Shown: one piece after another, positions 46,678-54,807 of the stretch
Position numbering within the stretch: position 1 is the stretch's first letter
Layout: each line of letters opens with the position of its first letter
Source of the DNA: an uncultured SAR116 cluster alpha proteobacterium
GTDB taxonomy: Bacteria; Pseudomonadota; Alphaproteobacteria; Puniceispirillales; Marisalimonadaceae
Assembly: GCA_902619615.1 (NCBI GenBank)
Contig: CACNFD010000008.1
Location: 16,907 to 80,906 of the forward strand
Length of the DNA: 64,000 bases
Direction of reading: 5' to 3'
Translations under genes and position numbers: made by a program
Notes under the pieces: model-generated
Database searches by the model: none
What the model was told of the DNA's origin: nothing
Seen by the model: the letters and a program-made list of their open reading frames with translations, nothing else

Positions 46678-47442
46678 ATGGAAGAAGATAAAAAAGATTT
46701 AAATGAGAACTTTCTTTCTAGATGGTCTAAAAAAAAATCTAAACAAAAGTCTGAACAAGAAATTTCTAAAATAGAATCGCCTGATTTTAATAGTTCCCAA
46801 GGTGATGAAGTTTCAAAATCTTCAACATCAGAAGCGAGTGAAAACGATAAACTTAATGATGATGAATTGTTAAAGAAATATAATTTACCAAATCCTGAGA
46901 AAATTAAAAAAGAAAAATCTTTAGATGTGTTTTTTAGAGATGGAGTTCCTGACAGATTGCGTCAAATAGCATTGCGAAGAGTATGGAGATTAAATCCAAT
47001 AATAAGATTCGCTGATGCAGAAATTAACGATTATCATGAAGATTTTACTGATGCTGCAACAGTTATTGAAGGGATGGAAACAGCTTATAAAGTTGGAAAA
47101 GGTTATCTGTCAGATTTAATTGATGATAAAGATGAAAATAATGACGTCGAATCGATAACTCCTATTCAACTATCAACAGATAAAAGTAATAAAAAGAAAA
47201 TTAAAAAAATTTCTAAAGGAAAAAATCAAGATAAAATAAAAAATAAGAAACAAAATTATGAAACGAAACTTATTTCTGAAAAAGACAATAAGAAAAATAT
47301 CAGTAAGATTGGCGAAATAAAAAAAGATAAGACTACAATAGAACAAACATCAACAAACACAGATGAAATTCAAATTTCCTTGCAAGATATTAATCATAAA
47401 ATAAAGCCAGAAACAATGGTTTTTAAACCAAAAAATCAGTGA
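46678..47442 (+). CDS. DUF3306 family protein
   Basis: 254 residues. FLSRWSKKKSKQK near the N-terminus and a central DVFFRDGVPDRLRQIALRRVWRLNPIIRFADAEINDYHEDFTD region mark DUF3306. The last 90 residues are a lysine-rich, low-complexity tail likely disordered. Follows DUF3305 by 26 bases; the pair is conserved with FDH in my recollection, and function is unproven. Confidence 0.8.
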   Translation: MEEDKKDLNENFLSRWSKKKSKQKSEQEISKIESPDFNSSQGDEVSKSSTSEASENDKLNDDELLKKYNLPNPEKIKKEKSLDVFFRDGVPDRLRQIALRRVWRLNPIIRFADAEINDYHEDFTDAATVIEGMETAYKVGKGYLSDLIDDKDENNDVESITPIQLSTDKSNKKKIKKISKGKNQDKIKNKKQNYETKLISEKDNKKNISKIGEIKKDKTTIEQTSTNTDEIQISLQDINHKIKPETMVFKPKNQ

Positions 47443-47519
47443 TAGTAATTTTAACTAACAGATCTAAATTTTATTTTGATTTTTTACTTAACACATTAAT
47501 AAAAAAAAGCTTTTCTTTT

Positions 47520-47547
47520 CCAAAATAATAGTAAATAGTTATTTTGG
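47520..47547 (+). promoter_or_regulatory. Hairpin touching the torD ribosome-binding site
   Basis: CCAAAATAA at 47520-47528 pairs perfectly with TTATTTTGG at 47539-47547. The last two G of the stem are the first two of GGGGG, the ribosome-binding site of the TTG-started chaperone gene at 47558. The structure could limit translation or end the upstream transcript; no T-run follows. Confidence 0.4.
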
Positions 47548-47557
47548 GGGATATAAC

Positions 47558-48175
47558 TTGAGTTCTAATAACGCCAAAATTGTAGATAATGTAAATGAAG
47601 AAGATCAGTTGCGTGCTGATATGTATTCATTTTTAGCCAATCTTCTAAGATCAGAGCCTGACGAAAAATTAGTAAAACAATTAACAACGCTTGAATCTGA
47701 TGATTCTCCCATTGGAAAATCAATTAAGACACTCTCAAAATTAGCTACTTCTCTTGATCTCCCAACTATTAGAGATGAGTATGTAAGAATATTTGTAGGG
47801 GTCGGTAGAGGTGAAATACTCCCCTTTGCTTCTTATTATTTGACTGGATTTTTAAAAGACAAGCCTTTAGCCAAGTTAAGACAGGATATGCAAAAAATTG
47901 GCATCAAGCTAGAGGAAAATGTAAAAGAGCCAGAGGATCACATCGCAAGCATATTTGATATGATGTCTGGCTTGATACTTGGAAAGTTTGAAAAAAAATA
48001 TTCTATTACAGAGCAAAAAGATTTCTTTAATAAGCATTTAGCTCCATGGGTTGACTTGCTTATGAGAGATATTGAAAGTTCCAAAATTGCAGTGTTTTAT
48101 TCGCCAATTGGAACTATTGGAAAAGAATTTATGGAAATTGAACGTGCGTCGTTCTCAATGAATGTCTCGGGGTAG
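47558..48175 (+). CDS. TorD/DmsD-type chaperone for formate dehydrogenase
   Basis: 205 residues, all-helical TorD family. These cytoplasmic chaperones bind Tat signal peptides of molybdoenzymes and guide cofactor insertion. The opening RADMYSFLANLLRSEPDE, the EYVRIFVGVGRGEILPFASYYLTGF core (canonical EYxxLFxxPGxxxvpPYES) and EPEDHIASIFDMM are characteristic. TTG start after GGGGGAT. Directly precedes the Tat-dependent FDH genes, which are its probable clients. Confidence 0.88.
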   Translation: MSSNNAKIVDNVNEEDQLRADMYSFLANLLRSEPDEKLVKQLTTLESDDSPIGKSIKTLSKLATSLDLPTIRDEYVRIFVGVGRGEILPFASYYLTGFLKDKPLAKLRQDMQKIGIKLEENVKEPEDHIASIFDMMSGLILGKFEKKYSITEQKDFFNKHLAPWVDLLMRDIESSKIAVFYSPIGTIGKEFMEIERASFSMNVSG

Positions 48176-48196
48176 CGATAGGCCCCTGTTTCATAG

Positions 48197-48217
48197 GCTC
48201 ATATTTAATGAGCTTTT
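48197..48217 (+). terminator. Weak hairpin between torD and the Tat mini-gene
   Basis: GCTCAT / ATGAGC around ATTTA, followed by TTTT. A short stem with little GC; it may reduce read-through from torD into the FDH structural genes. Confidence 0.35.
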
Positions 48218-48233
48218 AATTAAGGAGTGTAAA

Positions 48234-48422
48234 ATGAAGATTGATAAATCTAAGAATGGTAGGAGAGACTTTTTAAAAGGTGCCGCTGTAACAGCCGCCG
48301 CCGCTACAGTGGCTGCAACTGTTACCAAAACAGCATCTGCTAACGAGACTATGAATACTACTGGTTCAGGCTACCAGAAAACAAAGCATGTAAAAACTTA
48401 TTATGAAACCGCTAGGTTCTAA
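48234..48422 (+). CDS. Tat-signal mini-protein of the FDH operon
   Basis: 62 residues that are almost entirely a Tat signal: NGRRDFLKGAAVTAAAATVA and TKTASA, then a short tail ending HVKTYYETARF. Comparable mini-proteins with the HVxTYYxTxRF ending precede the FDH alpha gene in many alphaproteobacteria in my recollection. It could be exported alone, act as decoy signal or be a small subunit. AAGGAG lies seven bases before the ATG; 30 bases to FDH alpha. Confidence 0.8.
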   Translation: MKIDKSKNGRRDFLKGAAVTAAAATVAATVTKTASANETMNTTGSGYQKTKHVKTYYETARF

Positions 48423-48452
48423 TATTAATTAATCAATTTAAGGAGGAAAAAT

Positions 48453-51344
48453 ATGCTTAGAAAGAAGACGAAAGGGGTGGCGATAGGCTCCCAAACTTCA
48501 TCTTTCAATGGTAAAACCTCAGAAAAAGTCGTTGATAGGCGTACTTTTTTGAAAGGTTCAGGGTTAGCTGTAGGGGGATTAGCTACAGCTGCAGCACTCG
48601 CAGGTTCAAATGTTAAGCCAGCACAGGCTTCATTTTCAACCTCTGCAGTATCCATGAAGAAAACAGTTTGTACGCACTGTTCAGTTGGTTGTACGATTAT
48701 GGCTGAAGTTCAAAATGGTGTATGGACAGGCCAAGAGCCAGGTTGGGATAGCCCAATTAATTTAGGTGCTCATTGTTCTAAAGGTGCATCCGTAAGAGAA
48801 ACTGCAAGTGGAGAAAGAAGATTAAAATATCCTATGAAGCTTGTTAGTGGCAAATGGACAAGAATGTCATGGGATGATGCCATAAATGAAATTGGCGACA
48901 AGATGGAAGCCATCAGAACTTCATCAGGTCCTGATTCTGTTTATTGGTTAGGTTCTGCTAAATTTAATAATGAGCAGTCATATTTATTTAGAAAATTTTA
49001 TGCATATTGGGGATCTAATAATGGTGACCACCAAGCAAGAATATGTCATTCAACTACAGTTGCAGGTGTTGCTAACACCTGGGGTTACGGCGCAATGACA
49101 AATTCTTACAATGACATTCACAATTCTAAGGCAATGTTTGTCATTGGTGGAAATCCAGCAGAAGCTCACCCAGTGTCATTAATGCACTTAATGAAAGCAA
49201 AAGAGCAAAATAATGCTCCATTAATTGTGTGTGACCCACGTTTTACTAGAACAGCAGCACATGCTGACGAATATGTAAGATTTCGTCCAGGTTCAGATGT
49301 GGCCTTAATCTGGGGTATTATGTGGCATATCTTCGAAAATAAATGGGAAGATAAACAATTTATTAGGCAACGTGTCTATGGTATGGATGATGTTAGAGCT
49401 GAAGTAAAAAAGTGGAATCCTGAGGAAACAGAAAGAGTTACTGGAGTTCCTGGATCTCAGTTAAAAAGAGTAGCTAAAATAATGGCTAATAACAGACCTG
49501 GTACATTTATCTGGTGTATGGGTGGAACTCAGCATACTAACGGAAACAATAACACAAGAGCATATTGTGCATTTCAATTAGCCCTAGGAAACATGGGAAC
49601 CGCAGGTGGTGGTGCTAACATATTCCGAGGCCACGATAATGTTCAGGGTGCTACCGACTTTTGTATTTTATCCCATTCTTTACCAGGTTATTACGGTTTA
49701 TCCGCTGGTGCTTGGAAGCATTGGTCAAGAGTATGGGGAGAAGATTACAATTGGATTAAAGCAAGATTTTCTTCAATGAAAGGAAAAGACGGTAAAACCA
49801 AGAGTATGATGAACCAGAAGGGTATACCTGTATCAAGATGGATTGATGGTGTTCTTGAAAAGAGAGAAAATATAGAACAGCCAGATAATTTAAAAGCAAT
49901 GGTATTCTGGGGACATGCTCCTAACTCTCAAACTAGAATGAAGGAAATGAAAGTTGCAATGGAGAAGTTAGACCTTATGGTTGTGATTGATCCTTACCCA
50001 ACAGTTTCTGCAGTTTTATCTGATAGAACAGATGGCGTTTACCTACTTCCATCTACTACTCAGTTTGAGACATATGGATCACTTACTTCATCCAATAGAT
50101 CACTTCAATGGAGAGAGAAGGTAATCGAGCCATCTTTTGACTCACTTCCTGATCATACTATTATATATAAGTTTGCAAAAAAGTTTGGGTTTGCAGACCG
50201 TATGTTCAGAAATATTAAAGTAACTAATGATGAGCCTTACATTGAAGACGTAACTAAAGAGTTCAATAGTGGTATGTGGACAATAGGTTATACTGGTCAG
50301 TCACCAGAGAGACTTAAAGCTCACATGAAGAATCAACACGTTTTTGATAAAACAACTTTAAGAGCTGTTGGTGGAGAACTTGATGGTGATTATTATGGTT
50401 TACCTTGGCCTTGTTGGGGTAACCCAGAAATGAAACACCCTGGTACACCATTGTTATATGACACATCAAAGCCAGTGGCAGAAGGTGGATTATGTTTTAG
50501 AGCAAGATTTGGTGTTGAGCACGAAGGTAATAACCTATTAGCTGAAGGTTCATATCCGGTTGGTTCTGAGATTAAAGACGGTTATCCACAATTTACAATG
50601 GCAATGCTGAAAAAACTTGGCTGGGATAAAGATTTAACAGCTGAGGAAAAAGCTGCAATTGATAAAGTTGCGGGTGATAAAACTAACTGGAAAGTTGACT
50701 TATCTGGTGGTATCCAAAGAGTTGCTATCAAGCATGGTTGTGCTCCTTTTGGAAACGCTAAGGCAAGAGTTAAAGTTTGGACATTTCCAGATCCAATTCC
50801 ATTACACAGAGAACCACTATACACTTCTAGAAGAGACCTTGTAGCTGATTATCCTACATACTCTGATAGAATGGCATATAGACTTCCAACATTGTATAAG
50901 TCTATTCAGGATGTGGATCACTCTGTTAAATATCCGATCATTCTAACTTCAGGAAGACTGGTTGAATATGAAGGTGGTGGAGATGAGACAAGATCAAATC
51001 CGTGGCTAGCTGAATTGCAACAAGACATGTTTGTTGAAATCAATCCATTTGACGCCAACTCTAAAGGAATTAGAAATGGTGCAATGGTTTGGGTTGCAAC
51101 CCCAGAAGGAGCTAGGATTAAAGTTATGGCAATGGTAACGGAGCGTGTTGCCAAAGGTGTAGCTTTCTTACCATTCCACTTCGGTGGTCATATGGAAGGT
51201 GAAGATCTTAGATCTAAGTACCCAGAAGGTTCAGATCCGTATGTACTAGGTGAAGCAGCAAACACTGCATTTACTTATGGATATGACTCAGTAACACAGA
51301 TGCAAGAGACTAAGTGCTCATTGTGTCAAATTGAACTAGCTTAA
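48453..51344 (+). CDS. Formate dehydrogenase alpha (catalytic) subunit, Cys type
   Basis: 963-residue catalytic subunit of the membrane-bound periplasmic formate dehydrogenase, oxidising formate to CO2. Tat signal DRRTFLKGSGLAVGG (about 28-42) and an A-rich stretch ending PAQAS. The [4Fe-4S] ligands are C73, C76, C80 and C108. The metal ligand is C198 in QARICHSTTVA with H199, at the place of selenocysteine in E. coli FdnG. GAMTNSYNDIHNS and later ETRSNPWLAELQ bind the pterin cofactor. AAGGAGG precedes the ATG. Base composition appears higher in G and C than flanking genes, which fits strong expression. Symbols differ between systems (fdhA, fdnG, fdoG). Confidence 0.95.
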   Translation: MLRKKTKGVAIGSQTSSFNGKTSEKVVDRRTFLKGSGLAVGGLATAAALAGSNVKPAQASFSTSAVSMKKTVCTHCSVGCTIMAEVQNGVWTGQEPGWDSPINLGAHCSKGASVRETASGERRLKYPMKLVSGKWTRMSWDDAINEIGDKMEAIRTSSGPDSVYWLGSAKFNNEQSYLFRKFYAYWGSNNGDHQARICHSTTVAGVANTWGYGAMTNSYNDIHNSKAMFVIGGNPAEAHPVSLMHLMKAKEQNNAPLIVCDPRFTRTAAHADEYVRFRPGSDVALIWGIMWHIFENKWEDKQFIRQRVYGMDDVRAEVKKWNPEETERVTGVPGSQLKRVAKIMANNRPGTFIWCMGGTQHTNGNNNTRAYCAFQLALGNMGTAGGGANIFRGHDNVQGATDFCILSHSLPGYYGLSAGAWKHWSRVWGEDYNWIKARFSSMKGKDGKTKSMMNQKGIPVSRWIDGVLEKRENIEQPDNLKAMVFWGHAPNSQTRMKEMKVAMEKLDLMVVIDPYPTVSAVLSDRTDGVYLLPSTTQFETYGSLTSSNRSLQWREKVIEPSFDSLPDHTIIYKFAKKFGFADRMFRNIKVTNDEPYIEDVTKEFNSGMWTIGYTGQSPERLKAHMKNQHVFDKTTLRAVGGELDGDYYGLPWPCWGNPEMKHPGTPLLYDTSKPVAEGGLCFRARFGVEHEGNNLLAEGSYPVGSEIKDGYPQFTMAMLKKLGWDKDLTAEEKAAIDKVAGDKTNWKVDLSGGIQRVAIKHGCAPFGNAKARVKVWTFPDPIPLHREPLYTSRRDLVADYPTYSDRMAYRLPTLYKSIQDVDHSVKYPIILTSGRLVEYEGGGDETRSNPWLAELQQDMFVEINPFDANSKGIRNGAMVWVATPEGARIKVMAMVTERVAKGVAFLPFHFGGHMEGEDLRSKYPEGSDPYVLGEAANTAFTYGYDSVTQMQETKCSLCQIELA

Positions 51345-51359
51345 AGGAGGGCTTAAAAA

Positions 51360-51950
51360 ATGGCACGAATGAAATTCTTATGCGATGCAGAAAGATGTAT
51401 TGAGTGTAACGCCTGTGTGACAGCATGTAAGAATGAGCATGAGGTACCATGGGGAATTAACAGAAGAAGAGTTGTAACAATACAAGATGGAAAGCCAGGA
51501 GAAAGATCAATATCTGTAGCCTGTATGCACTGTTCTGATGCTCCTTGCATGGCGGTGTGCCCAGTTGACTGTTTTTATCAAACAGATCAGGGTGTAGTGT
51601 TACATTCTAAAGATCTATGTATCGGCTGTGGTTACTGTTTCTATGCTTGTCCTTTTGGAGCTCCTCAATTTCCACAAGCTGGGAATTATGGATCAAGAGG
51701 AAAAATGGATAAATGTACTTTTTGTGCAGGTGGGCCTGAAGCGGATATGGGTGAGTTAGAGTTCCAAAAGTATGGACGTAATAGACTTGCTGAAGGTAAA
51801 CTACCATCATGTGCAGAAATGTGTGCAACAAAAGCATTGCTTGCTGGTGATGGAGACGAAGTAGCTGATATCTTTAGAGAAAGAGTGGTTGCTCGTGGTT
51901 TCGGATCCGGTGCTTGGGGATGGGGAACTGCATACCAATTAAAAGGTTAA
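51360..51950 (+). CDS. Formate dehydrogenase beta (Fe-S) subunit
   Basis: 196 residues with four [4Fe-4S] sites: CDAERCIECNACVTACKN, CMHCSDAPCMAVCPVDC, CIGCGYCFYACPFGAP and KCTFC with CAEMC. It passes electrons from the alpha subunit to the cytochrome b. It lacks the C-terminal membrane anchor helix of E. coli FdnH, resembling the shorter alphaproteobacterial Fdh3B. It starts 15 bases after alpha with AAAGGAGGGC upstream. It ends 10 bases before a strong terminator hairpin. Confidence 0.94.
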   Translation: MARMKFLCDAERCIECNACVTACKNEHEVPWGINRRRVVTIQDGKPGERSISVACMHCSDAPCMAVCPVDCFYQTDQGVVLHSKDLCIGCGYCFYACPFGAPQFPQAGNYGSRGKMDKCTFCAGGPEADMGELEFQKYGRNRLAEGKLPSCAEMCATKALLAGDGDEVADIFRERVVARGFGSGAWGWGTAYQLKG

Positions 51951-51960
51951 AAAAATAAAA

Positions 51961-51986
51961 AAAAGGCGGTTTTAGCCGCCTTTTTT
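51961..51986 (+). terminator. Rho-independent terminator inside the FDH cluster
   Basis: AAAAGGCGG TTTTAG CCGCC followed by six T: a GC-rich stem with T-run, just after the beta-subunit gene. It would end most transcripts there, leaving lower expression of the lipoprotein and gamma-subunit genes downstream, or those have a separate promoter. Confidence 0.9.
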
Positions 51987-52019
51987 GATTCTAAATATCT
52001 TACAATTTTGGGGTATATA

Positions 52020-52214
52020 ATGATAAAAATTAATAAAGTAATTATAATTATCTCAATCTTTCTTACATCTTTGGTATTAAGTTCATGCCAAGAAGAACAA
52101 GGAAGAATATTAAATTATAAAAAAGGTGTGTATTTAGGTAAAAAAGACGATAATCTAACTAAAGAACAAGTAAATAAACTTAAGTTGCATACTTCAAGAC
52201 AAAGAAGTAATTAA
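52020..52214 (+). CDS. Small lipoprotein of the FDH cluster
   Basis: 64 residues. A signal peptide with lipobox LVLSSC, then GRILNYKKGVYLGKKDDNLTKEQVNKLKLHTSRQ. Short proteins with this Y-x-x-GVYLG and LTxEQ pattern occur between FDH beta and gamma genes in alphaproteobacteria as I recall. Membrane-anchored in the periplasm, possibly an assembly factor. ATG at 52020 chosen; the frame opens four codons earlier at a TTG. Thirteen bases before the gamma gene. Confidence 0.7.
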   Translation: MIKINKVIIIISIFLTSLVLSSCQEEQGRILNYKKGVYLGKKDDNLTKEQVNKLKLHTSRQRSN

Positions 52215-52227
52215 GAGGAGAAAATTA

Positions 52228-53289
52228 ATGGTTAGGAAACTGGTTATTGCATTTACTATGGTATTTGTCATTAGTCTAACATTTGTAACAAATCCAAACT
52301 CATCAATAGCTCAAGTTAAGGGCGAGGTTCCAGGCAACACATTAGGATTAAAATCTGATGCTGATTTGTGGCGCTATATAAGAACTGGTAATGCTGGATC
52401 AACTCAAATGAAAGATCAATTATCAGCTGTGATGATCCAATCAGAAGGTGATAATTGGAGAGCAATAAGAAATGGTCCGGTTACGTTGTATGGTGGATTA
52501 GGCTTGCTAGCAATTATAGGTGTTCTTTTTGCTTTTTATATGTATAGAGGTAAAATAAAAGTGGATGCAGGTCTCTCTGGAGATACAATTTTAAGATTTG
52601 CTGCAATCGACAGATTTGCCCATTGGCTGATGGCTGGTTCATTTGTTTTGTTGGCATTAACGGGCTTAAATTTGCTTTACGGAAAATATGTATTATTACC
52701 TATTTTTGGGCCTGAAATTTTTACTGCTATTACTATTGGTGGCAAATATATTCATAATTACCTAGCCTTTGCTTTCATGTTAGGTCTAGTACTAGCATTT
52801 GTATTGTGGGTAAGACATAATATACCAAATAAAGTTGATTGGGAATGGTTGAAGATGGGTGGCGGCATATTTAAAGCAGGTGTGCATCCACCAGCAAAAA
52901 AATTTAATGCAGGGCAAAAAATGATTTTTTGGATAACCATGATTGGTGGACTTTCTGTAAGTATGTCAGGAATTGCATTGATGTTCCCATTTCAAACTAC
53001 AATGTTTGCTGACACATTTGCCATACTTAATGTTCTTGGATTAGGTTTACCAACTGATTTAACGCTGTTACAAGAACAGCAATATAATCAGGTTTGGCAT
53101 GGAATTGTATCCTTGGGTCTAATGATTATGATTATTGCACATATATACATAGGTTCAGTAGGAATGGAAGGCGCACTTGACGCCATGAACAGCGGTGAAG
53201 TTGACAAAAATTGGGCAAAAGAACACCATGGTTTATGGGCTAAGGAAGTGGAAGAAGAATCAAAATCAAAGCCTGAACCCGCAGAGTAA
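52228..53289 (+). CDS. Formate dehydrogenase gamma subunit (cytochrome b556)
   Basis: 353-residue membrane subunit passing electrons from the Fe-S subunit to quinone. An N-terminal signal-like helix (VIAFTMVFVISLTFV) is followed by a 70-residue periplasmic part, then helices. Heme-ligand histidines are likely in RFAHWLMAGSF, KYIHNYLAF, QVWHGIVSLG and AHIYIGS. EGALDAMNSGEVDKNWAKEHH near the end is a family hallmark. AGAGGAG precedes the ATG. Longer than E. coli FdnI by its N-terminal part, as usual in this group. Confidence 0.92.
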   Translation: MVRKLVIAFTMVFVISLTFVTNPNSSIAQVKGEVPGNTLGLKSDADLWRYIRTGNAGSTQMKDQLSAVMIQSEGDNWRAIRNGPVTLYGGLGLLAIIGVLFAFYMYRGKIKVDAGLSGDTILRFAAIDRFAHWLMAGSFVLLALTGLNLLYGKYVLLPIFGPEIFTAITIGGKYIHNYLAFAFMLGLVLAFVLWVRHNIPNKVDWEWLKMGGGIFKAGVHPPAKKFNAGQKMIFWITMIGGLSVSMSGIALMFPFQTTMFADTFAILNVLGLGLPTDLTLLQEQQYNQVWHGIVSLGLMIMIIAHIYIGSVGMEGALDAMNSGEVDKNWAKEHHGLWAKEVEEESKSKPEPAE

Positions 53290-53304
53290 ATATTATTAGA
53301 ATAA

Positions 53305-54654
53305 ATGCTTTTTAAGACAATCTTAATTAAAGATATCATAGTTTATAAATTAATTATGATATCTTTTTTATTCATAGTTAAAAGTTCATTTGGAATTGAA
53401 CAATATACTGCCCATGGGGGTCCAGTTAAAGGTTTAGCTGTATCAACAAATAATCAACTCATGGCAAGTGCCAGTTTTGATTATTCTGTTGTTGTTTGGG
53501 ATTTAAATCCAATTAAGGAGAAAATTACTTTGATTGGTCACGATGCTGCAGTAAATGCAGTTGAATTCTCACCAAGAAATGATTTTTTAGTATCAGGGGG
53601 AGATGACAACAATATTTTACTATGGATGCTAAATGACATATATACCATAAATGAGGAAATAGAGCCAATTAGACTTGGAAATCATAGGGGTAAAATAGCT
53701 GATTTGGAGTTTTCAAGTGACGGTAAATTTTTATTATCAGCTAGTTGGGATGGTACAGTAGGAGTATGGAATTTAAAAAAAAGACAAAAAATACACTCAC
53801 TTGTTGGACACAAAGGCCCAGTTTACTCAGTTAAATACTCAAAAGATAATAAGTATATATATAGTTCAGGGTCTGATGGCGAAATTAAACTTTGGAAAGC
53901 AAATAATGGAGAATATGTAAGGCCATTAATTAGAAATGGATGGGGCATCTCAAAATTTGAAGTGGATGAAAAACAAAATTTTATTGCTTTTGGTTCAACA
54001 GACGGACAAATAAAAATAAATAAGTTTGATCAAGATGAAACTATTTTAACTATAAAAGAAGATAGAGTGCCAATTTTATCAATGTATTATTTAGAAAAAG
54101 AAAATATGATAAGTTTTGGCAATGCAAAAGGAAGAATGATTATATTAGATACTAGAAATTGGTCATTAGTCAGAGACTTCAACGCTGTTAATGGACCAAT
54201 ATGGGATAATATTCTTTTTCCTAATGATTCTTCATTAATTGTTGCTGGTCTTGACGATTTTTTAACGAGGTGGCAGATATTTGACTTTCCTCCAAAGTTT
54301 CTAGAAAGACCTGGGCCAGCTAGAAGATTTAACCCTGTAAAAGAGGTTAGTAATGGTGAAAAACAATTTGCAAGGAAATGTAGTGTTTGTCATACTCTTG
54401 TAGAAAATGGGAAAAAAAGAGCAGGCCCAACACTTTATAAAATTTTTGGACGCAAAGCTGGAACATTAGAAGGATATAAATACTCAAAAGCTCTAATTGA
54501 ATCTGAGATAATATGGAATGAAGAAAGTATTAATAGACTATTTGATGAGGGGCCTGATAAAGTGACGCCAGGTACCAAAATGCCTATACAAAGAATGAAA
54601 AAAATACAAGACAGACAAGATCTTGTAATGTTTTTAAAAAAAGCTACTAACTAA
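53305..54654 (+). CDS. WD40-repeat / cytochrome c fusion protein
   Basis: 449 residues. An N-terminal export signal is followed by about seven WD40-like blades (VVVWDLN, LLWMLN, VGVWNLKKR, IKLWKANNG and others) to about residue 340. A class I cytochrome c domain then has the heme site CSVCH at 359-363 and axial Met in GTKMPIQRM near 430. The protein should be periplasmic. Placed 15 bases after the gamma subunit, it could dock to FDH and receive or sense its electrons, but its role is not known to me. An internal ATG at codon 18 is an alternative start. Confidence 0.85.
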   Translation: MLFKTILIKDIIVYKLIMISFLFIVKSSFGIEQYTAHGGPVKGLAVSTNNQLMASASFDYSVVVWDLNPIKEKITLIGHDAAVNAVEFSPRNDFLVSGGDDNNILLWMLNDIYTINEEIEPIRLGNHRGKIADLEFSSDGKFLLSASWDGTVGVWNLKKRQKIHSLVGHKGPVYSVKYSKDNKYIYSSGSDGEIKLWKANNGEYVRPLIRNGWGISKFEVDEKQNFIAFGSTDGQIKINKFDQDETILTIKEDRVPILSMYYLEKENMISFGNAKGRMIILDTRNWSLVRDFNAVNGPIWDNILFPNDSSLIVAGLDDFLTRWQIFDFPPKFLERPGPARRFNPVKEVSNGEKQFARKCSVCHTLVENGKKRAGPTLYKIFGRKAGTLEGYKYSKALIESEIIWNEESINRLFDEGPDKVTPGTKMPIQRMKKIQDRQDLVMFLKKATN

Positions 54655-54668
54655 CAAAGGAGTTTAAA

Positions 54669-54791
54669 ATGAAAATGTTTTTTACAAGTAGTGTTTTTGC
54701 GATAATAGTTGGAGTAGGTGTATACGTGATTTTAACAAGTACGGGTATGGATACTGCAAGTGTTATGTCAAGTTCAAATGTAAGATTATAG
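54669..54791 (+). CDS. 40-residue membrane mini-protein of the FDH cluster
   Basis: MKMFFTSSVFAIIVGVGVYV, then ILTSTGMDTASV and a short polar end: one hydrophobic helix (about 7-23) and a 17-residue tail. GGAG eight bases before the ATG (54669) and a 14-base gap after the WD40-cytochrome gene support a true gene. It may be a single-helix subunit or stabiliser of the membrane part. Too short for most gene finders. Confidence 0.75.
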   Translation: MKMFFTSSVFAIIVGVGVYVILTSTGMDTASVMSSSNVRL

Positions 54792-54807
54792 ACTTATAAG
54801 TCTTTAG

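Noticed and set aside
48453..51344. Selenocysteine formate dehydrogenase
   Set aside because: The metal-ligand codon encodes Cys (C198), and the frame has no internal TGA.
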